Assembly (NCBI GenBank): GCA_012519155.1
Contig: JAAYQS010000044.1
Span: 1-34,486, forward strand
DNA from: Clostridiales bacterium
GTDB lineage: Bacteria; Bacillota; Clostridia; Clostridiales; Clostridiaceae
DNA: 34,486 nt
Direction: 5' to 3'
Positions 7,146 to 15,522 of the stretch are shown here, one piece after another (positions within the stretch are counted from its first letter, which is position 1; each line of letters starts with the position of its first letter). The notes beneath the pieces were generated by a model, which ran no database searches, was not told the DNA's origin, and saw nothing but the letters and a program-made list of their open reading frames with translations. The position numbers and the translations under genes were made by a program.

Positions 7146-7209
7146 ATGCAAAAATATTTACAAAAATAACTTTTAGTGATTTTTAATTAAATATATAAGG
7201 TTTTTGCAT
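7146..7209 (-). repeat. Perfect 9-bp inverted repeat at the 5' end of the amt leader
   Basis: On the minus strand ATGCAAAAA (7209 to 7201) is complementary to TTTTTGCAT (7154 to 7146). The first arm sits exactly where transcription from the promoter at 7216-7244 should begin, so the transcript 5' end could be closed into a stem. Confidence 0.5.
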
Positions 7210-7215
7210 AGTCAT

Positions 7216-7244
7216 ATATTATCTTATAAAGTTTAAATAGTCAA
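7216..7244 (-). promoter_or_regulatory. SigA-type promoter of the amt-PII operon
   Basis: On the minus strand TTGACT (7244 to 7239), 17-nt spacer, TAATAT (7221 to 7216). This predicts a start near 7209 and an untranslated leader of about 260 nt. The 187 nt between this promoter and the valS promoter show nothing else that can be supported. Confidence 0.7.
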
Positions 7245-7431
7245 TAAAAATATGGTAAAAAACGTAAGAATTAAAAAAATAATTTAAACAGTAGTAAAAC
7301 TTAATTTTATAAAATTTAAAGATGAAATAGTTAAGATTGTTAGTTGAAATAAAAGAGATAAGGAATATTTTTTAAAATGTTTAGTATAAATATTTTAAGT
7401 GGTATAAAAAAGCTTAAAGGAAGGGCTAGAT

Positions 7432-7460
7432 TTGACAAAGTTATAAGAATGATTTATTAT
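7432..7460 (+). promoter_or_regulatory. SigA-type promoter of the T-box valS transcript
   Basis: A consensus TTGACA at 7432-7437, exactly 17 nt, then TATTAT at 7455-7460. This predicts a start near 7467, just before the T-box stem I. Confidence 0.8.
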
Positions 7461-7484
7461 AGATATAAATTTGTATATTATAAA

Positions 7485-7733
7485 TGCAGTGAAAAAGAGG
7501 AGTAAAAACTGAAAGTATCAAAGAGAGAGGGAATTTGCTGTGATCCCTTATATAGAAGGTTTTGAAGTAGCTTTGGAGCATCTTTGGTGAAATTTTTAGT
7601 AGCTAAAGCCGTTTAAAAAATATTCATTATATATGAATGTATTTTAATCGTTAAAATTTGAGTGCCCATGTATTATGGGAATTAAGGTGGTACCGCGAGC
7701 TTTCGTCCTTTGTTTGGACTTAAGCTCTTTTTT
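7485..7733 (+). promoter_or_regulatory. T-box leader (tRNA-Val sensing) of valS
   Basis: The conserved T-box AAGGTGGTACCGCG is at 7684-7697, and its TGGT can pair with a tRNA ending ACCA. Stem I has AGTA (7501-7504) opposite GAA (7564-7566), the loop-E motif of the specifier loop, joined by AAAACT/GGTTTT. The triplet directly after GAA is GTA (7567-7569), a valine codon that matches the downstream gene. Uncharged tRNA-Val stabilises the antiterminator and lets transcription reach valS. Confidence 0.93.
7697..7733 (+). terminator. T-box regulated terminator
   Basis: GAGCTT..GTCC (7697-7708) pairs with GGAC..AAGCTC (7716-7727), followed by six T. It shares bases with the T-box sequence and so is exclusive with the antiterminator. 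Confidence 0.9.
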
Positions 7734-7782
7734 ATTGTTATTTATTAATGTGATATTTTTCTATAAAAATGGAGGTTCATAA

Positions 7783-10416
7783 ATGAAAGAATTAGAAAAG
7801 AATTATAATCCTAAAGAATTTGAAGAAAGAATATATAAAAGATGGGAAGAAAAAAAATATTTTACTCCTAAAATTGACAAGAGTAAAAAGCCATATTCAA
7901 TAGTTATGCCACCACCAAACATAACAGGAAAACTTCACTTAGGTCATGCTCTTGATAATGCTCTTCAAGATACTTTAATTAGATTTAAAAGAATGCAAGG
8001 ATATTGCACATTATGGGTTCCTGGAGAAGATCATGCATCAATTGCGACAGAAGTAAAAGTAGCTAATGAACTTGCAAAAAAAGGTTTAGATAAAAGAGAA
8101 ATGGGAAGAGAAGCCTTTTTAAAGGAAGTTCATAATTGGTCAGACGAATATAGAGAAAGAATTAGAACTCAGTTAAAAAAAATGGGGGTATCTGCAGATT
8201 TTACAAGAGAAGCATTTACAATGGACGAAAATCTTGATAAGGCTGTAAAACATGTATTTGTAAAATTATATAATGAAGGTCTTATTTATCAAGGGAATAG
8301 AATCACTAATTGGTGCACTAAGTGTCAAACTGCATTATCTGATGCAGAAATTGAATATGAAGAACAAGATGGATTCTTTTGGCATATAAATTATCCATTG
8401 AAAGATGGTTCTGGATACTTGGAAATAGCAACAACTAGACCAGAAACACTACTTGGTGATACTGCTGTAGCTGTAAATCCTAATGATGATAGATTTAAAG
8501 ATTTAGTAGGAAAAACATTAATATTACCACTTGTAGATAGGGAAATTCCAATAATAGCAGATGAATATGTTGATATGGAATTTGGAACAGGTGCAGTTAA
8601 AATAACACCAGCACATGATCCTAACGATTATCAAGTAGGACTTAGACATAATCTTGCACAAATAAGAATTATGGATGATAAAGGTATAATTAATGAAAAT
8701 GGTGGAAAATATCAAGGTCTTGATAGATATGAAGCAAGAAAGGTTATGGTAGAGGATTTAAAGAAACTTGGACTTTTAGTTAAAATAAAGCCTCATACAC
8801 ATAATGTAGGAACTCATGATAGATGTAAAACTACAGTAGAACCAATTATATCTAAACAATGGTATGTAAAAATGGATGAACTTGCAAAACCAGCTATAGA
8901 AGCTGTAAGAAACAAGAAAACTAAATTTGTACCAGAAAGATTTGAAAAAACTTATTTTAACTGGATGGAAAATATCCAAGACTGGTGTATATCAAGACAA
9001 CTTTGGTGGGGACACAGGATTCCAGTATGGTATTGTAAGGATTGTGGTGAAATTATAGTACAAGAAGAAGCACCAACAGAATGTACTAAATGTCACAGCA
9101 AGAATTTAAAACAAGATGAAGATGTTTTAGATACTTGGTTTTCATCAGCTCTTTGGCCTTTTTCAGTTCTTGGATGGCCAAATAAAACTGAAGATTTAGA
9201 ATATTTCTATCCAACTAATACTCTTGTTACTGGATATGATATTATATTCTTCTGGGTTGCAAGAATGATATTCTCAGGAATTCATAATATGAATGAAACT
9301 CCATTTGAAAATGTCCTAATACATGGACTTATAAGAGATTCACAAGGTAGAAAAATGAGTAAATCTCTTGGAAATGGTGTAGATCCACTTGAGGTTATAG
9401 ATAATTATGGTGCTGATGCTTTAAGATTTATGTTATTAACAGGTAATGCTCCTGGAAATGATTTTAGATATTATCCAGAAAGAGTTGAAGCATCTAGAAA
9501 TTTTGCAAATAAAATATGGAATGCTTCAAGATTCGTTATGATGAATCTTAATAAAGATGTAATGGAAAAATACAAAGACTGCAGAGAATATTCATTAGCA
9601 GATAAATATATTTTATCAAAAATGAACACATTAATTAAAGAAGTTACAGAAAATATGGATAAATTTGAACTTGGAATTGCACTTCAAAAAGTATATGACT
9701 TTATGTGGACTGAATTCTGTGACTGGTATATAGAACTTGCAAAACCAGTATTCTTTAGTGATGATGAAAAAGCTAAGGGAGTAGTTTATAATGTATTATA
9801 CACTGTATTAACAACAGGTCTTAAACTTCTTCATCCAGTAATGCCATTTATTACAGAAGAAATTTATACAACTTTAACAGAAGAAGAAACTATAGTTAAT
9901 GCTGCATGGCCAGAATATGACGAAAGCCTAAAGGATTTAAATGCAGAAAAGAATATGGATTATGTAATAGAAGCTATTAAAGGACTTAGAAATGTTAGAG
10001 CTGAAATGAATGTTGCACCTTCAAGAAAAGCAAAGGTAATATGCCATATTACAGATGAAGCTAAGGAAGCATTTAAAGATGGTGCAAGTTACATGGAAAA
10101 ATTAGCATCTGCATCTGAAGTTACATTTATAAGTGATAAAAATGAAGTGCCTGAAAATGCAGTATCATTAGTTGTTAAGGGTGGAGAATTATTTATGCCA
10201 CTACTTGATTTAGTTGATAAAGAAAAGGAACTTGAAAGATTAAATAAAGAAGTTAAAAAATTAAATTCAGAAATAGAGAGAGTAAACAAAAAGCTTTCAA
10301 ATAAGGGCTTTGTTGATAAGGCACCTGAAGCTGTAGTTAATGGCGAAAAGGAAAAGAGAGATAAATATGTTTCTATGCTTGAAGCTGTTAATGCTAGAAT
10401 AGATGCTTTAAAGTAG
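7783..10416 (+). CDS. valS: Valine--tRNA ligase
   Basis: An 877-residue class I aminoacyl-tRNA synthetase that charges tRNA-Val with valine. The HIGH motif appears as HLGH at 52-55 after PPPNITGK, and KMSKS at 524-528 in GRKMSKSLGNG. The editing (CP1) domain lies between them, with the ATTRPETLLGDTAVAVNP pattern. Two pairs of zinc-ligand-like cysteines are visible (NWCTKCQ, and CKDCG...CTKC). The anticodon-binding domain and a C-terminal coiled coil (about 805-877), typical of ValRS and not of IleRS, complete it. The GGAGG Shine-Dalgarno lies 7 nt upstream. The valine-specific T-box leader confirms the assignment. folC follows after a weak hairpin, and partial readthrough into it is plausible. 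Confidence 0.98.
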   Translation: MKELEKNYNPKEFEERIYKRWEEKKYFTPKIDKSKKPYSIVMPPPNITGKLHLGHALDNALQDTLIRFKRMQGYCTLWVPGEDHASIATEVKVANELAKKGLDKREMGREAFLKEVHNWSDEYRERIRTQLKKMGVSADFTREAFTMDENLDKAVKHVFVKLYNEGLIYQGNRITNWCTKCQTALSDAEIEYEEQDGFFWHINYPLKDGSGYLEIATTRPETLLGDTAVAVNPNDDRFKDLVGKTLILPLVDREIPIIADEYVDMEFGTGAVKITPAHDPNDYQVGLRHNLAQIRIMDDKGIINENGGKYQGLDRYEARKVMVEDLKKLGLLVKIKPHTHNVGTHDRCKTTVEPIISKQWYVKMDELAKPAIEAVRNKKTKFVPERFEKTYFNWMENIQDWCISRQLWWGHRIPVWYCKDCGEIIVQEEAPTECTKCHSKNLKQDEDVLDTWFSSALWPFSVLGWPNKTEDLEYFYPTNTLVTGYDIIFFWVARMIFSGIHNMNETPFENVLIHGLIRDSQGRKMSKSLGNGVDPLEVIDNYGADALRFMLLTGNAPGNDFRYYPERVEASRNFANKIWNASRFVMMNLNKDVMEKYKDCREYSLADKYILSKMNTLIKEVTENMDKFELGIALQKVYDFMWTEFCDWYIELAKPVFFSDDEKAKGVVYNVLYTVLTTGLKLLHPVMPFITEEIYTTLTEEETIVNAAWPEYDESLKDLNAEKNMDYVIEAIKGLRNVRAEMNVAPSRKAKVICHITDEAKEAFKDGASYMEKLASASEVTFISDKNEVPENAVSLVVKGGELFMPLLDLVDKEKELERLNKEVKKLNSEIERVNKKLSNKGFVDKAPEAVVNGEKEKRDKYVSMLEAVNARIDALK

Positions 10417-10424
10417 TAAAGCAT

Positions 10425-10456
10425 AAAAAGCTTAAGTAGAAATGCTTAAGCTTTTT
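10425..10456 (+). terminator. Possible weak terminator between valS and folC
   Basis: AAAAAGCTTAAG pairs perfectly with CTTAAGCTTTTT around an 8-base loop. The only T-run is the end of the stem itself, so termination may be partial and folC could be reached from the valS promoter. Confidence 0.5.
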
Positions 10457-10482
10457 AAAATTAATTAAAGAAGGAAAAATTT

Positions 10483-11787
10483 ATGAATTATAATGATGCA
10501 ATGAAGTATATTCATGAGGTGGGTAATTTTGGCTCAAATTACGGACTTGAAAGAACCTATAGAATTTTAGAGATTTTACATAATCCTCAAAAAGACTTAA
10601 AACTTATACATGTAGCTGGTACTAACGGTAAAGGCTCAGTTACAGCTATGATATCTTCTATGCTTAGAGGTTGCAATTTTAAGGTTGGTATGTATACATC
10701 ACCATTTTTAGAAGAATTTGAAGAAAGAATTCAAATTAATGGATGTAATATACCAAAGGATGTACTTGGAGATTTAGTAGAAAGAGTTAAATATGCTGTA
10801 GATAAAGTAATAGAAGAGGGATATACTCATCCAACTGAATTTGAAATAATAACATGTCTTATGTTGTTGTATTTTAAAGAAGAAAAGGTTGATTATGGAG
10901 TAATTGAAGTTGGTCTTGGTGGTAGACTAGATTCTACTAATGTTATAACTCCTATATTAAGTGTTATTACATCTATAAGTTTAGATCATACAAATTTACT
11001 TGGAAATACCTTAAGAGAAATTGCTAGCGAAAAAGCTGGAATAATTAAAGAAGGAGTACCTGTAGTTACATATCCACAAGAAAAAGAAGCACTTGAAGTT
11101 ATAGAGGAAACTGCAAAAAATAAGAATGCAGAATTGATTAAAGTATCTAGTGACAATGGAAAATTTATTAAGGTGTTTAATGATAATGAGAGGATATATC
11201 AAGATATTTTAATAAAAGCTAATAATGATGAATACAAAGTTAGGTTGCCACTTCTTGGGAAACATCAAGTGACAAATCTTTTAGTTGCTATGGAAGCTTT
11301 TTTTAAAGTTTGTAATACTAGAAATATAAAATTCTCAAAGGATAACCTTTTAAGTTCATTAAAAAATGTAAAATGGATTGGAAGGCTTGAAGTAATGAAA
11401 AAAAATCCTCTTGTTGTTATTGATGGCGCTCATAATATACAAGGTATAAAATCTCTTAAAGAAAGTGTTAAAATGTACTTTAAGTATAAAAATATTTATC
11501 TTATACTTGGAATTTTAGCTGATAAGCAAGTGGAAGAAATGATCAAGGAAATTACACCTATGGCAAAAAAAGTTTTTGCCCTTACACCTCATAGTGATAG
11601 AGCAGAACTTGCTTCTAAATTAAAACAAGAAATAGTAAAAATAAATGAAAATTGTGTGTCCTATGAAGATTATAAAGAAGCTTATATGAAAGCATTAGAG
11701 GAAGCTAGTGAGGAGGATTTAATACTTATAAGTGGTTCTTTATATATGATTGGTGATATGAGAAAAATAATAAGACTTACAAATTAA
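10483..11787 (+). CDS. folC: Folylpolyglutamate synthase / dihydrofolate synthase
   Basis: A 434-residue Mur-ligase-fold enzyme of folate metabolism that adds glutamate to dihydropteroate or to folates with ATP. The ATP-binding loop is HVAGTNGKGSV at residues 43-53. SPFLEEFEERIQING, the LDHTNLLG segment and the IDGAHN motif at about residue 313 follow the family order, with the C-terminal ligase domain (LILGILADK). The length is normal. A Shine-Dalgarno (AAGGA) lies before the ATG. The neighbour order valS-folC is common in Firmicutes. A strong terminator follows. Confidence 0.96.
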   Translation: MNYNDAMKYIHEVGNFGSNYGLERTYRILEILHNPQKDLKLIHVAGTNGKGSVTAMISSMLRGCNFKVGMYTSPFLEEFEERIQINGCNIPKDVLGDLVERVKYAVDKVIEEGYTHPTEFEIITCLMLLYFKEEKVDYGVIEVGLGGRLDSTNVITPILSVITSISLDHTNLLGNTLREIASEKAGIIKEGVPVVTYPQEKEALEVIEETAKNKNAELIKVSSDNGKFIKVFNDNERIYQDILIKANNDEYKVRLPLLGKHQVTNLLVAMEAFFKVCNTRNIKFSKDNLLSSLKNVKWIGRLEVMKKNPLVVIDGAHNIQGIKSLKESVKMYFKYKNIYLILGILADKQVEEMIKEITPMAKKVFALTPHSDRAELASKLKQEIVKINENCVSYEDYKEAYMKALEEASEEDLILISGSLYMIGDMRKIIRLTN

Positions 11788-11791
11788 TATA

Positions 11792-11829
11792 AAAAATAAG
11801 AAACTGGCTTAAACCAGTTTTTTATTTTT
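11792..11829. terminator. Bidirectional terminator between folC and the TSCPD gene
   Basis: A 16-bp stem (11792-11807 with 11814-11829, one wobble) around a six-base loop has A-rich 5' and T-rich 3' sides, so it can act on both strands. It overlaps the stop codon of the convergent gene. Confidence 0.85.
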
Positions 11830-12067
11830 GTATAGCCTCTTTAAGAGCTTTTGCTAATTGATCTGGACAGGAAGTTCCTCTTCCATTGCAATTTGTTCCT
11901 TCTAGTTTTTCTATAACATCATTTACATTCATTCCAATAACTAATGATGAAATACCTTGTAAATTTCCGTTACACCCACCTTTAAAGGAAACATTTTTTA
12001 TTTTGTTATCTTCAATTTCAAAATCAATTTCAGTAGAACATGTACCTTTTGTTTTGTACTTATACAT
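11822..12067 (-). CDS. TSCPD-domain protein (TIGR03905 type)
   Basis: An 81-residue protein matching the small TSCPD family, with the signature TSCPDQLAKAL near the C-terminus (about 65-75) and conserved cysteines in GTCSTEIDF, GGCNGNL and TNCNGRG. A related domain occurs at the C-terminus of some ribonucleotide reductases and as free-standing proteins; the function of the free-standing form is unknown. The cysteine pattern suggests metal binding, which is inference. The Shine-Dalgarno (GAGG) lies 10 nt before the ATG. It converges on folC and shares its terminator. Confidence 0.88.
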   Translation of the reverse strand: MYKYKTKGTCSTEIDFEIEDNKIKNVSFKGGCNGNLQGISSLVIGMNVNDVIEKLEGTNCNGRGTSCPDQLAKALKEAIQK

Positions 12068-12227
12068 TCTTTTTGCACCTCTTTAAATTTTTATTAAATT
12101 TATTTTATCAGAAAAAATGTGAGAGCACAAATTCTCTTTGAATTTTACAATAAAATGTAGAAAAATGTAACAATACCATTGAGATTTGAATAATTTAAAG
12201 TAATAGTAAGGTTTTTTAGGAGAGAAT

Positions 12228-13121
12228 ATGGATTTATTTGTATGTAGTAAAATATTAAATACTATAAAAGACATAAATTTAGAAGATTACAGTTTAAATG
12301 AAATAATCATTGATTCAAGTAAAAAACCTATGGGCTTTTCATGCATAACAAAATATAAAAATCATTTAATAGTAGGAGCTGAATATAGTTCTTGTGTGTA
12401 TTCTATAGATATTTCAAATAAAAATAATATTGAAAAAATATTTATAGGTACTTCTGTTTCAAAGATTGTTTCATATGATGAAAAGATATTATTACTTTGT
12501 AGTGATATTAATGCACTTCTTGTTTATGATATGAAGGAAATGGAAATAATGTTTGAAATACCTATAGGAAATTATCCTTTTTCTATTGATGTGGATAAGG
12601 AAAACAAACTTATATATGTAAGTAGTTTCCTAGAAAATTCTATAACTATAATTGATTCTGATTGTTATAAGGAAATAAGAAAAATACAGAATATAGAGCA
12701 TCCTACTAAAATTTTTTCATACAACAAAAGAATGTATATACTTGAAAATAAATGTGATAACTTTGAGAGAGGATTTCTTAAAATAATCTCCGCTAGCAAA
12801 TCTTGCAACTGGAAAACATTGGCAAGGGTTGAAGTAGGAAGAATGCCTATAGATATGATTGTAAAAGAGGACAGTATATATGTAATTAGCCTTATGAATG
12901 AAAACATTAGAAAAATTAATAATATCTTAAATAATGAAAACATAAAGTGTAATAGTGAAATTGAAAATGTTGCTGTAATGCCTTCTCAAATACTTAGCTA
13001 TAAAGATGATTTATTTGTGTTAGATTATTATACGGGATTTGTAAAGAAGATAAATATTCCAAGCAAAAAAGTAATAAACATAGCAAGGGTAAAAGAACCT
13101 AGTGCTATGCTTATTGTTTAG
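12228..13121 (+). CDS. Predicted YncE/YVTN-like beta-propeller protein
   Basis: A 297-residue protein without a signal peptide or membrane helix. It contains at least five recurring units of about 40 residues with the pattern of beta-propeller blades, for example NHLIVGAEYSSCVYSIDI, KLIYVSSFLENSITIIDS and DSIYVISLMNENIRKI, each followed by a short turn. This resembles YncE-type propellers, but specific homology is not certain. The absence of a secretion signal suggests a cytosolic scaffold or binding protein. The TAGGAGAG Shine-Dalgarno supports the start. Its last 11 bases overlap the convergent DUF4364 gene. Function unknown. Confidence 0.65.
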   Translation: MDLFVCSKILNTIKDINLEDYSLNEIIIDSSKKPMGFSCITKYKNHLIVGAEYSSCVYSIDISNKNNIEKIFIGTSVSKIVSYDEKILLLCSDINALLVYDMKEMEIMFEIPIGNYPFSIDVDKENKLIYVSSFLENSITIIDSDCYKEIRKIQNIEHPTKIFSYNKRMYILENKCDNFERGFLKIISASKSCNWKTLARVEVGRMPIDMIVKEDSIYVISLMNENIRKINNILNNENIKCNSEIENVAVMPSQILSYKDDLFVLDYYTGFVKKINIPSKKVINIARVKEPSAMLIV

Positions 13122-13650
13122 AATCTTCATTTAAAAGCAAATTAATAATGCTGTTGTAGGTTTTTGCAGAGTTTTCCTGCCAATTAGCACAAAGATGTGC
13201 AGCTTGCTTTTTAGTAGGTACTGATAATTTTAATTCTATTAATATATCCTTTCCTTCAAAAGCTTTAAGGTCTATTAGAAAATTATCATCACTAATAGGA
13301 GTGTAATCACTTTGAATAGTAAGTTCTTTTTTAAACAAATCGTACTTTTCATTTATTCTTTGTTTTATAAGTTCCTTTTTTTGTTCAGAAATTCTATTAA
13401 TAAAAAATGACAAAACAGAAACTCCATTATTTGTGATTTTTAATAATTTTTTATCGTTTATATCTACGTATTTTATAAAACCTGATTCTTCCAATTCACT
13501 AAGATATTGTTGAAGAGTAAAATAATTTAATAAATTGTCTTCTAAAATGAGTTCTGTTAATTGTGAATTAGAAATTGGATTTTTTACAGTATGTAAAATA
13601 TATAAAAGCAGAAGTTTGTTTTCTGCAAGTTCAGCAGTATTTTCAAGCAT
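13111..13650 (-). CDS. DUF4364 family winged-helix protein
   Basis: A 179-residue protein that begins MLENTAELAENKLLLLYIL, the usual opening of the DUF4364 family. The first 90 residues look like a winged helix-turn-helix (LTELILEDNLLNYFTLQQYLSELEESGFI), and the rest is an alpha/beta region of unknown role. It is probably a DNA-binding regulator; the targets are unknown. An ATG six codons upstream (13668) is possible, but the chosen start at 13650 has GGAG at the right distance, overlapping the upstream ATG. It converges on the propeller gene with an 11-bp overlap. Confidence 0.85.
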   Translation of the reverse strand: MLENTAELAENKLLLLYILHTVKNPISNSQLTELILEDNLLNYFTLQQYLSELEESGFIKYVDINDKKLLKITNNGVSVLSFFINRISEQKKELIKQRINEKYDLFKKELTIQSDYTPISDDNFLIDLKAFEGKDILIELKLSVPTKKQAAHLCANWQENSAKTYNSIINLLLNEDSKQ

Positions 13651-13814
13651 AGCAATTCTCCATTTCAAATAAATTCTTTAATAATTATAGCATAATTTTT
13701 ATTTGAATGAAAATAAACAATAAGAACATAAAAATAATTCTTTAAGGAATAATTTCAAAAAAGGATAATATATATATTAATGGTAACGAATTTTAGGAGT
13801 CTACTTATACAAAT

Positions 13815-14618
13815 ATGAGAGGGATAAAAAGAATATTATTATCCATGTCTTTAATTTTTTTAGTAGCAGTGTCTGCATTTATATTTAATAATGGTGCTTA
13901 TAATAAAGCTCAAAATACAAGTGTTTCAAAAGAATCCTTTGATTTGCCTATTTATTCTGTTGATACAAAGGAAAAAAATGTTTCTATTACTTTTGATATT
14001 AATTGGGCAGAAAATGATTATCTTTATACAATACTTGATATTTTAGATAAATATAATGTAAAGGGTACTTTCTTTATAATGGGAGGCTGGGTAGACTATA
14101 GTCAGGAAAATGTTGAAAAACTAAAAAAAATTTCAGAAAGGGGGCATGAAATAGGAAATCATAGCTATAAACATCCTATGTTTACCAAGATAAGCAATGA
14201 GAAAATGATTTCAGAAATACAAAAAACAGATGAAATAATAAAAAAATATACAGGAAAAGAAGTAAAATTATTTAGATTTCCAAGTGGAGATTACAATGAA
14301 CAGGCAGTTAAGGTTATAAATGAACAAGAGCATATACCTATTCAATGGAGTGTTGATTCAGTAGATTGGAAAGAAGCTGGTGCAGATATTGAATATGAAA
14401 GAGTTAATAAAGGTATAAAAGAAGGGTCTATAATATTATTTCATAATAATGCAAAATATACTCCTGATAATATTGAACGTATTATAAAAGAATATCAAGA
14501 TAAAGATTACAAGTTTATTCCAGTAGGAGAATTAATATATAAAGAAAACTATAATATTTCGGAAAAAGGAGCTCAATTTTTAAAAAATAATTTAAAAAAG
14601 TTGAAAAATACTTATTAA
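13815..14618 (+). CDS. Polysaccharide deacetylase, PdaB-like
   Basis: A 267-residue NodB-homology protein. An uncleaved or signal-type hydrophobic segment at 8-25 places it at the outer face of the membrane. Catalytic motifs: TFDINW (Asp61; the second Asp of the usual TFDDG is Ile, as in PdaB-type proteins), HSYKH with His116 and His120, then RFPSGDYN, WSVDSVDW and ILFHNN. The family removes acetyl groups from peptidoglycan or other glycans, and the PdaB branch is linked to sporulation and spore cortex stability. The Shine-Dalgarno (AGGAG, 13795-13799) lies 15 nt from the ATG, a long spacing, and no other in-frame start is available. The next gene's promoter overlaps its end. Confidence 0.88.
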   Translation: MRGIKRILLSMSLIFLVAVSAFIFNNGAYNKAQNTSVSKESFDLPIYSVDTKEKNVSITFDINWAENDYLYTILDILDKYNVKGTFFIMGGWVDYSQENVEKLKKISERGHEIGNHSYKHPMFTKISNEKMISEIQKTDEIIKKYTGKEVKLFRFPSGDYNEQAVKVINEQEHIPIQWSVDSVDWKEAGADIEYERVNKGIKEGSIILFHNNAKYTPDNIERIIKEYQDKDYKFIPVGELIYKENYNISEKGAQFLKNNLKKLKNTY

Positions 14619-14630
14619 ATGTATTATAAT
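14601..14630 (+). promoter_or_regulatory. Promoter of the two-OB-fold gene, overlapping the end of the deacetylase gene
   Basis: TTGAAA at 14601-14606, 18-nt spacer, consensus TATAAT at 14625-14630. The -35 box lies inside the last codons of the preceding gene. Confidence 0.65.
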
Positions 14631-14692
14631 GGAAATAGTGTATAGAACTTTGCAGTTATAAATATATATTACAAATGGAGTGAGGGGTTACA

Positions 14693-15349
14693 ATGGATAA
14701 TTTAATGTTAAATAACAAAATATACCTTGAGGGAAAGGTAGCTACAAAATTAGAATTTAGCCATGAAATGTATGGCGAAGGATTTTATAGTTTTAATCTT
14801 GAAGTAATGAGACTTAGTGATTCAGTTGATTTTTTAAATATAACAGTATCAGAAAGATTATTAAGTAATTTAAATTTAGATGTTGGTAGTGAAGTAGTTG
14901 TTGAAGGGCAACTTAGATCTTATAATAAATTTATTGATGGATCTAACAAACTTATATTAACAGTATTTGCGAGAAATATAGAACCATGTAAGGAAAGAAG
15001 TAAAAACCCTAATGAAATTTTTCTAGATGGTTATATATGCAAAGAACCAGTTTATAGAACGACTCCTTTTGGAAGGGAAATTGCAGATGTACTTCTTGCT
15101 GTAAATAGAGCTTACAATAAATCTGATTATATTCCAACTATAGCATGGGGAAGGAATTCAAGATTTTGTCAAACCTTATCTGTTGGTGAAAATATAAGAG
15201 TTTGGGGAAGACTTCAAAGCAGAGAATATCAAAAAAAGATATCTGATACGGAAGTAGTTAAGAAAATAGCTTACGAAGTATCAATATCTAAAATGGAAAA
15301 GGTCGATAAGGAAGAAGATTCATCTGAAAGCGAAAAAGGTGCAGTATAA
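14693..15349 (+). CDS. Single-stranded DNA-binding-like protein with two OB domains
   Basis: A 218-residue protein built of two successive OB-fold domains (about 5-100 and 106-205). The second is the more SSB-like, with the pattern GREIADVLLAVNRAYNKSDYIPTIAWG and GENIRVWGRLQSREYQ. The first has the matching ITVSERL..LDVGSEVVVEGQLRSY pattern. The acidic tail (EEDSSESEKGAV) resembles the protein-binding tails of SSBs but lacks the DDDIPF-type end. It probably binds single-stranded DNA or another partner, possibly an additional SSB besides the replicative one. GAGGGG lies 7 nt before the ATG. It forms its own transcription unit with a terminator at 15386-15420. Confidence 0.8.
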   Translation: MDNLMLNNKIYLEGKVATKLEFSHEMYGEGFYSFNLEVMRLSDSVDFLNITVSERLLSNLNLDVGSEVVVEGQLRSYNKFIDGSNKLILTVFARNIEPCKERSKNPNEIFLDGYICKEPVYRTTPFGREIADVLLAVNRAYNKSDYIPTIAWGRNSRFCQTLSVGENIRVWGRLQSREYQKKISDTEVVKKIAYEVSISKMEKVDKEEDSSESEKGAV

Positions 15350-15385
15350 ATTGGAATATTAATTGTATTAGCATAAGTATCTTAA

Positions 15386-15420
15386 ATGCTATAAAGCAAA
15401 AAGCTTTATGGCATTTTTTT
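15386..15420 (+). terminator. Intrinsic terminator after the two-OB-fold gene
   Basis: A 12-bp stem with one wobble (15386-15397 with 15403-15414), an AAAAA loop, then seven T. Confidence 0.88.
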
Positions 15421-15454
15421 ATATAAGTACAACTTTTTTTGCCGGTAAAGTATA

Positions 15455-15482
15455 TTGTTATTGTATTAATGAACGATATAGT
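15455..15482 (+). promoter_or_regulatory. Promoter of the large membrane protein gene
   Basis: TTGTTA at 15455-15460, 16-nt spacer, TATAGT at 15477-15482, 40 nt before the start codon. Confidence 0.5.
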
Positions 15483-15522
15483 ATTTAGGGGTATATGTTT
15501 TTTGATAAAAGGAGAAAAAATT

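Noticed and set aside
7377-7505. A 42-codon open frame with a basic product between the amt and valS promoters
   Set aside because: It overlaps the valS promoter and the start of the T-box stem I, has a weak Shine-Dalgarno, and shows no recognisable family.
15439-15522. Longer start for the large membrane protein
   Set aside because: The extra 28 codons contain the -10 box and lack a Shine-Dalgarno; AAAAGGAG precedes the ATG at 15523.
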